Source: Nocardia goodfellowii (lineage in GTDB: Bacteria > Actinomycetota > Actinomycetes > Mycobacteriales > Mycobacteriaceae). From it: DNA of 64,000 nucleotides. The translations under genes were made by a program, and so were the position numbers. Below are positions 29,678 to 37,406 of the stretch, piece after piece; the stretch's first letter is position 1; every line of letters starts with the position of its first letter. Location of the stretch: assembly GCF_017875645.1 (NCBI RefSeq), contig NZ_JAGGMR010000001.1, forward strand, positions 4,898,001-4,962,000, given 5' to 3'. The notes beneath the pieces are model-generated. The model was given only the letters and a program-made list of their open reading frames with translations, ran no database searches and was not told where the DNA came from.

Positions 29678-30661
29678 TTACTGGACGACTTTGTTTTCCC
29701 TCGTCGGTAGCTGCCTCGCGATATTCAGTTGCCGCTCGGCGGCGTCGATCACTTCGATGGCACTGATCCGCAGCAAGCCGGGGTCGGTCTCCGCCGCGTG
29801 CGGGTCCCCGATCTGCCCGGCCCACAACACGATATGCGCCGCGCGTCCGGGTGGCGGTCCGGCCAACGCGGGGGAATTCGGGCCGAAGATCAGCACGGAG
29901 GGGGTGCCGAAGGCGGTGGCCAGGTGTCCCACGCCGGTGTCCCCGCAGATCACCAGCGCCGCGCCCGCAACCGTGGCGGACAACTGCTGCAGCGTGAGTT
30001 CGCCTGCGACGACGGCGGTTTCGGGTAGTCCGGCATGTTCGGCGACATGGCGGGCGAGCGCGAGCTCGGTGGCGGTGCCGGTTACCAGAACCGGATGACC
30101 CGCGGCGTGCAAACGCGAAGCGACGGTGGCGAAGCGCTCGGCGGGCCACTGCCGGGCGGGTGAGTTTGCGCCCGGATGAATGACGATGTGAGTGCGCTGA
30201 GCCAGCGTTTCGGTCGGCGGATCCAACTCGATGCGCGTCGGATCCGCTGGTATTCCGGCTGATTCGAGCAACCGGCACCAGCGCAGGGTCTCGGGAACCT
30301 CTTGCTGCCAGGCCGGGCCGCGCACCAGCGGGAACTCCGGGTGCCGATAGGTGATCAGTTGTTCCGGATCGGTGGCGTACAGATCGGCGAGTCCTTCGGG
30401 CCCCGGCCCGTGCAGGTTCACCGCACTGGTCGGGGGCGGTGCGTTCCAGCGCAGATCACCCACGATCGGGGTGGCGTGCAACTCGTCCACACACCCGGCC
30501 ATCTCGACGAGGGGGCGCAACCAGCCGGGCGCGGCGAGCACGAGGCGGTGATGCGGACGGGCGGCGCGTAACGCGCGCAGGGCGGGCAGTGCGGTGAGCA
30601 AGCCGCCCAGGCCGCGGGCTCGCAGGACCAGGGTGACGGCCGCGTCGGCGGTTGGGGACAT
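29678..30661 (-). CDS. Glycosyltransferase family 9 (heptosyltransferase-like)
   Basis: The 327-aa protein has the GT9 two-Rossmann layout: LRARGLGGLLTALPALRAL at the N-terminus, HPGANSPARQWPAERFA at the start of the second domain, and CGDTGVGHLATAFGTPSVLIFGPNSP near the C-terminus. GT9 enzymes transfer heptose or related sugars from nucleotide donors. Actinobacteria lack LPS core, so the product may be a glycolipid or glycoprotein; unknown. No SigF-like promoter is seen here, unlike most neighbours. Confidence 0.85.
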   Translation of the reverse strand: MSPTADAAVTLVLRARGLGGLLTALPALRALRAARPHHRLVLAAPGWLRPLVEMAGCVDELHATPIVGDLRWNAPPPTSAVNLHGPGPEGLADLYATDPEQLITYRHPEFPLVRGPAWQQEVPETLRWCRLLESAGIPADPTRIELDPPTETLAQRTHIVIHPGANSPARQWPAERFATVASRLHAAGHPVLVTGTATELALARHVAEHAGLPETAVVAGELTLQQLSATVAGAALVICGDTGVGHLATAFGTPSVLIFGPNSPALAGPPPGRAAHIVLWAGQIGDPHAAETDPGLLRISAIEVIDAAERQLNIARQLPTRENKVVQ

Positions 30662-30937
30662 CAGCTACGCCTCCCGGCGGTAAATCTTTGGCGCCCATGC
30701 GAACTCGCGGACGAGAACGGCAGCGTCGGCGTCCCCGCCCGCGAGTCGGCCGCCGGCTCCGTACCGCCCGGGCGTAAACGTCCTGGTGGTGCGGGTTTTC
30801 GACGCTCGACGCCGGTGTCGAGCGGGCCGGAGGCGGCGACTTGCAAGTCCTTCGAGCCGGGAGCACCCGGTCGATATTTCGGAGATATCCCGGCGAACGC
30901 GCCCGAAACGGGCGAATCGCCGGTGTGGTGTAGATCT

Positions 30938-31261
30938 CTACTTCGGCACCAGAATGCCGGTCAGATCCGCGTTGCGGATGGGGGTGTCAGGATTGGCCTG
31001 GGCCGAGCACATCAACTCGATGGCCGTGAGGGAACGGTCCACGGACTGGTCGTTGGGCACATCGCCACCCTGTTCCTGCTCCAGGAACTTCGCCACCGTC
31101 GTGCGCTGCTTGTCCTTGTCCTGCGCGGTGAATTCGCTGCACGGCGTGTCGCCGCCCTTGTTGACGGCCTTCTCCGCTTCGTCACAACCCGCGGCGAACA
31201 GGCCGGCCGCGATCAATCCGGAGACGGCCGCGGTGGTCAGGCTACTCATACGTTGATTCAT
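30938..31261 (-). CDS. Small lipoprotein
   Basis: The 107-aa protein has a lipobox (GLFAAGC), so it should be lipid-anchored and exported. The rest is polar and helical with two further Cys (TPCSEF, ELMCSAQ), likely a disulfide. It resembles the small HdeA-like acid-stress lipoproteins of mycobacteria and relatives, but this is tentative. It is the last of three genes starting with the UsfY-like gene; 25 bases separate it from the previous lipoprotein. Confidence 0.65.
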   Translation of the reverse strand: MNQRMSSLTTAAVSGLIAAGLFAAGCDEAEKAVNKGGDTPCSEFTAQDKDKQRTTVAKFLEQEQGGDVPNDQSVDRSLTAIELMCSAQANPDTPIRNADLTGILVPK

Positions 31262-31286
31262 CGAATTCTCCTGTGGCTGAAGGGAA

Positions 31287-31730
31287 TCAGAATCCGGCCA
31301 GGCCGGAGGCGAGATCGGGGAGATCGAGTGCTTCGAGGACTTCGTCGCGGGTCTGCGGGCAGGCGGCGATGGTGGCGGTGTCGATCACGGTGCGATCCCG
31401 GATGATCAGATCGTTCAGACCACCGTTGCGCAGAGCCCAGTTGTGCACGGTGCCGTTGAAGCCGACCCGCGCCAGCACCGAACCCTGGGACTGCCACCCC
31501 CCGAGCTCGTCGCGGAACATGCCGCACAGCTGGTTCGCGGCTACCGGCGTGACCTGATCGGGATCGGGAATGTCCGAACTCTTCGGCGTCGTGGAATTGA
31601 AGGTCATGGTGAACTTCGGCTGGGTCGGAGTAGCGGGGCCGACCGGGCCGTCATCGAGCTTGTTATCCATACATCCGGTGAGCAACAGCGCGCTCGCGGC
31701 CGTGCACAAACACCACGTCCGGGCGCTCAT
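31287..31730 (-). CDS. Lipoprotein of unknown function
   Basis: The 147-aa protein has a clear lipobox (ASALLLTGC at residues ~12-20). A Pro/Thr-rich linker precedes a ~100-residue domain with two Cys (QLCGMF and AACPQT). I do not recognise the domain. Its ATG overlaps the stop of the UsfY-like gene (ATGA), so it is translationally coupled and probably under the same SigF-like promoter. Confidence 0.7.
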   Translation of the reverse strand: MSARTWCLCTAASALLLTGCMDNKLDDGPVGPATPTQPKFTMTFNSTTPKSSDIPDPDQVTPVAANQLCGMFRDELGGWQSQGSVLARVGFNGTVHNWALRNGGLNDLIIRDRTVIDTATIAACPQTRDEVLEALDLPDLASGLAGF

Positions 31731-32014
31731 CAGTGCCCGCGATCGTCGGAGCCGAGCGTTTCCTGCTTACGCACCCGGCGGTGTTCCGCGAAAACCAGGA
31801 ACGTGCCGATGCCCAGGCACAGCACGGTGGCTATTCCGCCGATGATCGCCCAGCCCGTGAAGCCGTAACCGGCCGCGGTGACCGTCAGTGCGAGCCCCAC
31901 GATGCCGAGCATGACCAGGACGATGCCCGGCCAATTACGGGTGTCCTCGAGCGTTTCTCCGGCGTGGCTGCGGGTGGTGCGTTCATGGTCCGGAAAATCT
32001 TGCTCGCCAACCAT
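31730..32014 (-). CDS. UsfY-like membrane protein
   Basis: The 94-aa protein has an N-terminal polar segment (HERTTRSHAGETLEDTRNWPG), two membrane helices (about 29-47 and 53-72) and a basic tail (FAEHRRVRKQE). This order, especially the HAGE-D-WPG and EHRRxR signatures, matches UsfY, encoded beside the anti-sigma and sigF genes in mycobacteria. Here it is about 5.5 kb from sigF, heading an operon with two lipoproteins. A GGAG site precedes ATG 32014, and a SigF-like promoter lies 49 bases upstream. Function of UsfY is unknown. Confidence 0.7.
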   Translation of the reverse strand: MVGEQDFPDHERTTRSHAGETLEDTRNWPGIVLVMLGIVGLALTVTAAGYGFTGWAIIGGIATVLCLGIGTFLVFAEHRRVRKQETLGSDDRGH

Positions 32015-32062
32015 TGGAGGCTCCTTTTCATGGCCGAACTGTCGAACAGGTGCAAAGGCGCG

Positions 32063-32087
32063 ATACCCGGGTTCGGCAGCGTCAATC
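32063..32087 (-). promoter_or_regulatory. SigF-like promoter, usfY-lipoprotein operon
   Basis: Minus strand: GATTG (32087-32083), 14 bases, GGGTAT (32068-32063). The -10 is exact. The -35 has the same form as the csbD promoter. Confidence 0.6.
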
Positions 32088-32123
32088 AATGCGGGCGAAT
32101 ACACCCGCGCGCGGAACTCGGGC

Positions 32124-32870
32124 TCAGTGGATGACCAGCGGTTCGGCGGCTTTGTCTCGGGCGGGCTGTAATTCGTAGATCGCGTACGCCGACCGGATGA
32201 CCGGTTCGGCCACATTGCGGACCCGGATACCGCCGGGGGTAGTGCCGCGTTCGGTGCCCGCGTGCGCGTGTCCGTGCAGCGCGAGATCGACCTGGAACTC
32301 GTCGATCGGCTCGCCCAGCAGGTAGGACCCGAGGAAGGGATAGATCTCCGGCGGTTCCCCGTGCAGGGTGTCGCTGATGGGGGAGTAGTGCGTGAGCACC
32401 ACCGTCACGTCGGTGTCCAGCTCGGCCAGCGCGCTGCGCAGTGATTCGGCGACATCTACGGTGTGCCCGGCGAATTCGCGCATGAGCCGTTCGCCGAAGA
32501 TACTGGCGCACTTGCCCGCGAAGCCGCCGCCGAAGCCCTTGCAGCCGGCGACGCCGAGGGTTTCCCCGTCGATGTCGAGGGTGACCGAAGTGCCTTCCAG
32601 CACGGTGATGCCGTGGTCGCAGAGCAGCGCGGTGATCTCGTCCTGCTGATCGCTGTGGTGGTCGTGGTTGCCGAGCACGGCGATCACCGGAAGCCCCAGA
32701 TCGGCGACCTCGTTCGCCACGACCCGGGCTTCGTCCACGGTGCCGTGCCGGGTCAGGTCGCCGGCCAGCAGCAGCGCGTCCGCACGCAACGGCAGCTCGC
32801 GCAGCACCGGCCGGAGTTCCCCGGCGGAGTGCGCGCCCAGATGGATGTCACCGACGGCCGCGATACGCAT
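32124..32870 (-). CDS. Calcineurin-like metallophosphoesterase
   Basis: The 248-aa protein has the metal-binding set of the calcineurin fold: GDIHLG, LLAGDLTRHG, VLGNHDHH, THYSP and LHGHAHAG. The order and spacing are complete. Substrate could be a nucleotide or a phosphoester; unknown. AAAGGAG precedes the ATG at 32870. It is third in a unit with the nucleotidyltransferase and BON genes, so it should share their SigF-like promoter. Confidence 0.88.
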   Translation of the reverse strand: MRIAAVGDIHLGAHSAGELRPVLRELPLRADALLLAGDLTRHGTVDEARVVANEVADLGLPVIAVLGNHDHHSDQQDEITALLCDHGITVLEGTSVTLDIDGETLGVAGCKGFGGGFAGKCASIFGERLMREFAGHTVDVAESLRSALAELDTDVTVVLTHYSPISDTLHGEPPEIYPFLGSYLLGEPIDEFQVDLALHGHAHAGTERGTTPGGIRVRNVAEPVIRSAYAIYELQPARDKAAEPLVIH

Positions 32871-32875
32871 GTGGC

Positions 32876-33139
32876 TCAGCTCCTTTCGGGCGCGGACAGG
32901 TTTTCGGTGCCCTCGGGGGCACACGGCAGCGTGACGTGCACGTCGTTGTGGATCCGCGCGGTCGGGAGTTGTTCCCGGATCACCGTCTCCATGGCCTGCT
33001 TGCGTTCCACACTGCTCACTTCGCCGCCGAGCACCACGACCTCACCACGAATGGTGACGTGGATGCCGAGTTCGCACGTTCGCGGATCCTCGGCCAGTGC
33101 GCGGCGCAGATGCGCGACGACGTATTGCGGTGTCTCCAT
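32876..33139 (-). CDS. Single BON-domain protein
   Basis: The 87-aa protein is one BON domain: VVAHLRRALAEDPRTCELGIHVTIRGEVVVLGGEV, then a helix and NDVHVTL strand. It has no signal peptide. BON domains bind lipids or partner proteins and often occur in stress operons. The ATG directly follows the stop of the nucleotidyltransferase (TAGATG), with GGGAG upstream, so translation is coupled. Confidence 0.85.
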   Translation of the reverse strand: METPQYVVAHLRRALAEDPRTCELGIHVTIRGEVVVLGGEVSSVERKQAMETVIREQLPTARIHNDVHVTLPCAPEGTENLSAPERS

Positions 33140-33730
33140 CTACTCGGCTCCCTCGGTTTCGTTGCCCCCGTTGGTGATTCCGGTCTCGGCGATCCCGAGG
33201 TCGGCGAGCAGGCCGAGGAAAGCGCGCGCGTAGGGCGAATGCTCGGTCTGCTCCCGCACCGCCGGCCAATCGACCTGCTCGCGCAGATCCCGGGCGATGT
33301 GCAGCAGCGGGCTCAGGTCGAGGCGGTGCGCGTCGAACACGAGCAGTTTGTCGACCATCAGGTCGGTGCCGCTGACCACCGGCGCCATCGTCGGACCGAT
33401 GCGCAACTCCTCCGCGCGATCCAGCAGTTCGTCGGTGACATCGCGGTTGTTCGGCCGGAAGATGACGTCGATCAGGGTGTCCCCGTCGTAGACCTTGGTG
33501 AGCCAGTCTTCGGCGGGGTCGGAGACCCGCAGCCCGTCTTCGGCTAGTGCGGCCACGGCCGCGGCGGTGTCCTCGGGCTTGACGAAGATGTCGACGTCGT
33601 GGTGGGTGACCGGCCCACCGCGTGCATACACCGCGCAACCGCCCGCGACCGCGAACCGGATTCCGGTGCCGGACAGGGTGGTCACCGTACGGGTGAGTGC
33701 GTGCAGCAATTCTTCGGTGGTCGGAACCAT
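33140..33730 (-). CDS. Nucleotidyltransferase-fold protein
   Basis: The 196-aa protein has a nucleotidyltransferase core: GIRFAVAGGCAVYARGG, then HHDVDIFVK with the two metal-binding Asp, and LIDVIFRP. It resembles the AbiEii/MNT-like or DUF6036 group. No toxin-antitoxin partner adjoins it; the following genes are BON and phosphoesterase, so a stress role is more likely than defence. There is no ribosome binding site, and ATG 33730 lies 9 bases after a SigF-like -10 (leaderless). Confidence 0.75.
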   Translation of the reverse strand: MVPTTEELLHALTRTVTTLSGTGIRFAVAGGCAVYARGGPVTHHDVDIFVKPEDTAAAVAALAEDGLRVSDPAEDWLTKVYDGDTLIDVIFRPNNRDVTDELLDRAEELRIGPTMAPVVSGTDLMVDKLLVFDAHRLDLSPLLHIARDLREQVDWPAVREQTEHSPYARAFLGLLADLGIAETGITNGGNETEGAE

Positions 33731-33739
33731 AGGGCGGTG

Positions 33740-33764
33740 GTACCCGGCGCTTCCACGGTTAATC
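33740..33764 (-). promoter_or_regulatory. SigF-like promoter, NTase-BON-phosphoesterase operon
   Basis: Minus strand: GATTA (33764-33760), 14 bases, GGGTAC (33745-33740), ending 9 bases before ATG 33730. Its -35 overlaps that of the plus-strand promoter. Confidence 0.65.
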
Positions 33765-33781
33765 GCCCTCGAGGTGGGTAT
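33757..33781 (+). promoter_or_regulatory. SigF-like promoter, DUF6328 gene
   Basis: GGTTA (33757-33761), 14 bases, GGGTAT (33776-33781), 42 bases before GTG 33824. It shares 2 bases of -35 with the divergent promoter. Confidence 0.65.
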
Positions 33782-33823
33782 ACCCGCCTTTACCCCTGGA
33801 GATCGAGCAGGGGAGGAGTTCCA

Positions 33824-34348
33824 GTGATCGAGCACGGCGGCCAACCTGGGGAGGGCCGGTTCCCGCACGCCCGCGCGGAGACCGAGACCGAACGCCTGGA
33901 CCGCAATTGGGAAAGCCTGATCCAAGAATTGCGTGTGGTGCAAACCGGCATCCAATTCCTGATCAGCGCCCTGCTGATCCTGCCGTTCCAATCCGGATTC
34001 GCGCACCTTTCCGCACCCTTACGGGTGCTGTACCTGGTCACCGTGTCGGCGGCGGTCGGTGCGACGGTGTTCCTGGTAGCGCCCGTGTCCTGGCACCGGA
34101 TCCTGTTCCGGCGGCGACGGATGGGCAACGTCGTCGCGGCGGCCCATCGGTGTGCCATGGTCGGAGTCGCGCTGCTGGGTGTCGCGCTCACCGGCGCGGT
34201 GATCCTCGTTTTCGAGGTGGTCGTGGCGGCGGCGTACGCGGGCGTGGTGGCCGGGGTGGTCATCGCATTGTTGTTCGCGGTCGCCTGGCTGATCGCGCCC
34301 TGGCGTTGGCGCGCGCGTTCCGGGCCCGCGCCGTCGGCGGAGGACTAG
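33824..34348 (+). CDS. DUF6328 membrane protein
   Basis: The 174-aa protein has a charged N-terminus (ETETERLDRNWESLIQELRVVQTG), then four membrane helices from about residue 45 to 155. The motif RVVQTGIQFL and SWHRILFRRR between helices 2 and 3 are characteristic of DUF6328 (older SodM-like annotation). Function is unknown. GTG 33824 has GGGAGGAG upstream. It ends over the stop of the convergent glycosyltransferase (shared CTAG). Confidence 0.8.
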   Translation: MIEHGGQPGEGRFPHARAETETERLDRNWESLIQELRVVQTGIQFLISALLILPFQSGFAHLSAPLRVLYLVTVSAAVGATVFLVAPVSWHRILFRRRRMGNVVAAAHRCAMVGVALLGVALTGAVILVFEVVVAAAYAGVVAGVVIALLFAVAWLIAPWRWRARSGPAPSAED

Positions 34349-35580
34349 CGAGCGGTGGCGACCGCGGGCATCGGCGCGGTGTGCAGGGGAGTGCTGCGGA
34401 TCGGGGTAGCGCGTTCATAAGTGGCGACCGTCTGAGCGGCGACTCGGTCCCAGGAGTAGCGCTCGCGCACCCGCTCCGCGCCCGCGGCGCCCCAGGATCG
34501 GCGCTGTACCGGGTCGTCCAAGAGGGTGCGCACCGCACGCGCGAGGGTAGCGGGTTCCGGTGGCGCGACCAGTCGTCCGGTGACGCCGTCGACGACGGTA
34601 TCGAGCATGCCGCCCACCGCGGTGGCGACTACGGGAGTACCGCAGGCCATGGCTTCCAGCGGAACCAGCCCGAAGGGCTCGTACCAGGACGTGCACAGCG
34701 TCACGTCGGCCGAGCGGTAGAGCCGCGGCATGGCGCTGTGCGATACCGGCCCCAGCATCCGGAACCGTTCCGCCACACCGTAATCGACCGCCAGTCGGCG
34801 CAGCCGGCGGGTTTCGGCGTCGTCGTCGAGGTCGTCGCCGATCGCGCCACCCGCGATCACCAGTTCGGTGTCCGGCAGTTCGGCCAGGGTGCGTACCGCG
34901 AGGTCGAATCCCTTGCGGCGCACCAGTCTTCCTACCGCCAGCACCCGATGCGGCTGCCGCCGGGTGGCGGCCCCGCCGTCCGGCGTGAAGGTGCCGAGAT
35001 CGACGCCGCCGGGCACCACCGAGATCCGGAATCGCGGTACGCCCATCCGGGACAGCTCGACCACTTCGTCGGTACAGGTGGCCAGCACCTGGGTGGCCCG
35101 GGTGGCGATGAGCCGTTCGAAACGGATGCGCGGACGCGGACTGGTATCGGCCAATCCGTGGAACCGCCGCTTCACCGTGCCGAGTCCGTGGAAGGACACC
35201 ACCACGGGCAATCCGTGTGAGCGCGCGGCCAATTCGGCGGCCAGCGCCGACATCCAGAAGTGCGCGTGCACCACATCCGGTCTCCGCAGCGCCCAGTGCT
35301 TGCGCAGGAAGGTCCCGAACTCCCCCAGGTGCGGCAGGATCTGATCACGAGCCAAAGGTGTTGGCGGCCCGGCGGGTACGTGCACGACGCGATAGCCTTC
35401 ACGGGCGGGAACCTCGCAGCGAGTATGCGGATCCTGGCGACGGGTGTAGACCGTGACCTCGTGCCCGGCCCGTACCAGAGCCGCGGCGAGCGCCGCCACG
35501 GAAACTGACCTGCCACTGGCCGTACCGCCGGTGAGTTCGGTTAGCGGAGAAGCACATTCGGCCACCATCGCGATCTTCAC
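34345..35580 (-). CDS. Glycosyltransferase family 4 (GT-B)
   Basis: The 411-aa protein is a GT4 enzyme: TGGTASGRSVSVAALAAAL glycine-rich N-terminus, PDVVHAHFWMSALAA, SVVPGGVDLGTFTP, and the donor-site signature SWYEPFGLVPLEAMACGTPVVA. It resembles retaining glycosyltransferases such as MshA or PimB-like enzymes, but its own acceptor is unknown. A weak SigF-like promoter lies 41 bases upstream. Stress-induced glycosylation of a solute or envelope lipid is a reasonable guess. Confidence 0.88.
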   Translation of the reverse strand: MKIAMVAECASPLTELTGGTASGRSVSVAALAAALVRAGHEVTVYTRRQDPHTRCEVPAREGYRVVHVPAGPPTPLARDQILPHLGEFGTFLRKHWALRRPDVVHAHFWMSALAAELAARSHGLPVVVSFHGLGTVKRRFHGLADTSPRPRIRFERLIATRATQVLATCTDEVVELSRMGVPRFRISVVPGGVDLGTFTPDGGAATRRQPHRVLAVGRLVRRKGFDLAVRTLAELPDTELVIAGGAIGDDLDDDAETRRLRRLAVDYGVAERFRMLGPVSHSAMPRLYRSADVTLCTSWYEPFGLVPLEAMACGTPVVATAVGGMLDTVVDGVTGRLVAPPEPATLARAVRTLLDDPVQRRSWGAAGAERVRERYSWDRVAAQTVATYERATPIRSTPLHTAPMPAVATAR

Positions 35581-36073
35581 GGCGGACTCCCATCAACGGC
35601 GCAAGCGATCTGTGGCGGTTATGCCCGTGAACTGCGGCGGCAAACCCGGGCATGCCCGGCGCGCGGGGGGATAAGGCGGGTGAGGGGCGGCGCGAGGCGG
35701 TGCGCGACTGGCGTCACCAGACGAGCAGCTGAGCGAATACGCGCGGCGCGGTTTCGGGCAGCGCCGAGGTCGGCGACGCGTCCGTTGGCTACCGGCATCC
35801 GGAAAAGGGGAGGTCCCCACCGGCCGGGCGTCCTGCCGGGCCGGTTCGGTGTACAGAACCGAGCGGGCGTGCCAGACTAGGGAAAGGTTGAGACTACAGC
35901 CGACCCCGGTTCACAGCGACCGCCTCGATGAGGAGACGCTCGGTGCTAGGTCGGCGGGAGCGTTGCGACGTGAGTCCCTCGGGTGAGGTACTCCCCACTT
36001 TCGCCGCTCACTTCCCGCAGGCGCCGCATCTGCTGCGAACCGGAGAATCCCCCCTGATCGTGGGAGGTATGTC
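35581..36073. other. Intergenic region between glycosyltransferase and STAS genes
   Basis: This stretch of 493 bases holds the upstream regions of two divergent genes. It includes the weak SigF-like element (35621-35646) and a 6-bp inverted repeat CGGTTC/GAACCG (35842-35847 with 35856-35861). Short open frames in it show no coding features. No SigF-like sequence is seen in front of the STAS gene, which therefore is probably expressed from a different promoter. Confidence 0.5.
35621..35646 (-). promoter_or_regulatory. Weak SigF-like promoter, glycosyltransferase
   Basis: Minus strand: GGTTT (35646-35642), 15 bases, GGGCAT (35626-35621). One mismatch at the normally invariant T of GGGTAT lowers confidence. 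Confidence 0.4.
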
Positions 36074-36508
36074 ATGCCAACGGATGCAGTCGTGCTGCAC
36101 GTCGGAGACGGTGCGCACGTGTCTACCAACGGCGCTACCGACGACACATCGACGTCGCGGTTCCATCACAGCCGAATGTGGGCCCAACGGGTCGACCGCC
36201 GCAGACGAAGCGTGGTGGTGCGGGTCGAAGGCGAGCTCGATGCCGCGGTCTATCCGGAGTTTCGCGCAACCCTCGACAACGCGATCGACACCGGCGCCCC
36301 CGCGGTGGTCATCGATTTGCGGGCCGCGCGCTTCGTGAGTCTGCGGGCCGCCGCCGACCTCGGCGCGGTTCGGCAGCGCGCCGCCTGCAACGGGGTCGAC
36401 CTGCGGATCGTGGCTGGTCGCCGCGATGTCGAGCGGGCCTTCGAACTCACCGGCGTCCGGCCTATGTTCGGCTATTACCCGTCGATGCGGGCGGCTCTCG
36501 ACGCTTAG
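36074..36508 (+). CDS. STAS-domain anti-sigma-factor antagonist
   Basis: The 144-aa protein has an N-terminal ~40-residue extension and then a STAS domain: VVVRVEGELDAAVYPEFRATL, AVVIDLRAARFVSLRAAADL and GVDLRIVAGRRDVERAFELTGV. Such proteins bind the anti-sigma factor and free the sigma factor. In SpoIIAA-type proteins a DSSG motif follows the F; here it reads FVSLRA, so the usual phosphorylated Ser is displaced or missing. GGGAGG precedes ATG 36074. Gene order (STAS, PAS-ANTAR, RsbW, SigF) makes the partner-switch role convincing. Confidence 0.85.
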   Translation: MPTDAVVLHVGDGAHVSTNGATDDTSTSRFHHSRMWAQRVDRRRRSVVVRVEGELDAAVYPEFRATLDNAIDTGAPAVVIDLRAARFVSLRAAADLGAVRQRAACNGVDLRIVAGRRDVERAFELTGVRPMFGYYPSMRAALDA

Positions 36509-37276
36509 ATGACGTTGGTCCCCGAACGCGCCGATCCACTCGCCCGTAAGGCGCACGCCACGCATACTGGCGCTGTGATGGAGAGTGGATCGGTTCACGA
36601 ATCGGGGACGGCTTCCGAGGATGCCGTCGCACTGAACCGTGTGATCGGAATGGGCAAGCCGCAAAGTGTCGGCAACTTTCGGTTCTGGTTCGCGGACGAG
36701 CGCTGGGAGTGGTCCGACGAAGTGGCCGTGATGCACGGCTACCCGCCCGGCACCGTCACGCCCACCACCGAGTTGCTGCTGGCCCACAAACATCCCGAAG
36801 ACCGCGCTCAGGTCGCCAGCGCGCTGGCCAAGACCGTCGAGCACGGCGAACCGTTCTCCAGTCGCCACCGGATCATCGACACCGACGGCGCTGTGCACCA
36901 CGTCATCGTCGTCGCCGACCGGATGATCGGCGAGCACGGCGAGCTCGTCGGCACGGCCGGCTACTACATCGACGTTACCGGCACACTCGAGGAACACCGG
37001 CAGGAAACCCTCGACGACACCCTGCCCGAGCTCTACGCGGCACGCGCGGTCATCGAGCAGGCCAAAGGTGCGCTGATGCTGGTCTACGGGATCAGCCCGG
37101 AGCAGGCGTTCAAGGTGCTCAGCTGGCGCTCGCAGGAAACCAATGTGAAGCTGCGCGCGCTGGCCGCGCAACTGGTCGCCGATATCGGCTCGATGGTCCA
37201 CTCGACCGTGCATATGCGCACCGAGTTCGATCATCTGCTGCTGACCGCGCACGAGCGTATTCAGGCAGGCAGCTGA
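36509..37276 (+). CDS. PAS-ANTAR regulatory protein
   Basis: The 255-aa protein has a PAS domain (about residues 50-160; FWFADERWEWSDEVAVMHGYPPG, with HKHPEDRAQV and GTAGYYIDVT). It ends in an ANTAR domain (about 175-235; AARAVIEQAKGALMLVYGISPEQAFKVLSWRSQE). PAS senses small molecules, light or redox; ANTAR binds paired RNA hairpins to prevent termination. It begins right after the STAS stop. ATG 36578 is an alternative start, still before the PAS domain. Its place inside the sigma-factor module suggests it adds a signal or an RNA-level control. Confidence 0.88.
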   Translation: MTLVPERADPLARKAHATHTGAVMESGSVHESGTASEDAVALNRVIGMGKPQSVGNFRFWFADERWEWSDEVAVMHGYPPGTVTPTTELLLAHKHPEDRAQVASALAKTVEHGEPFSSRHRIIDTDGAVHHVIVVADRMIGEHGELVGTAGYYIDVTGTLEEHRQETLDDTLPELYAARAVIEQAKGALMLVYGISPEQAFKVLSWRSQETNVKLRALAAQLVADIGSMVHSTVHMRTEFDHLLLTAHERIQAGS

Positions 37277-37285
37277 CCAGGTTCG

Positions 37286-37311
37286 GGTTTGCGCAGGCAT
37301 TCACCGGGTAA
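37286..37311 (+). promoter_or_regulatory. SigF-like promoter in front of rsbW-sigF
   Basis: GGTTT (37286-37290), 15 bases, GGGTAA (37306-37311), in the gap between the PAS-ANTAR stop and the anti-sigma start at 37407. This predicts positive autoregulation of sigF, as known for usfX-sigF in mycobacteria. Confidence 0.65.
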
Positions 37312-37406
37312 GCGGCACCGTGAGGAACGTCGCGGTAGGTGCATGGCGGGCTGTGCCCGGTGGCCGGACCGCGCAACCGGCGACGCGAACAAGGTGGTGA
37401 TGGGCA

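Noticed and set aside
33140..33730. Nucleotidyltransferase gene as part of a toxin-antitoxin or abortive-infection pair
   Set aside because: The neighbouring coupled genes are BON and phosphoesterase, with no antitoxin-like partner; promoter evidence favours stress regulation.
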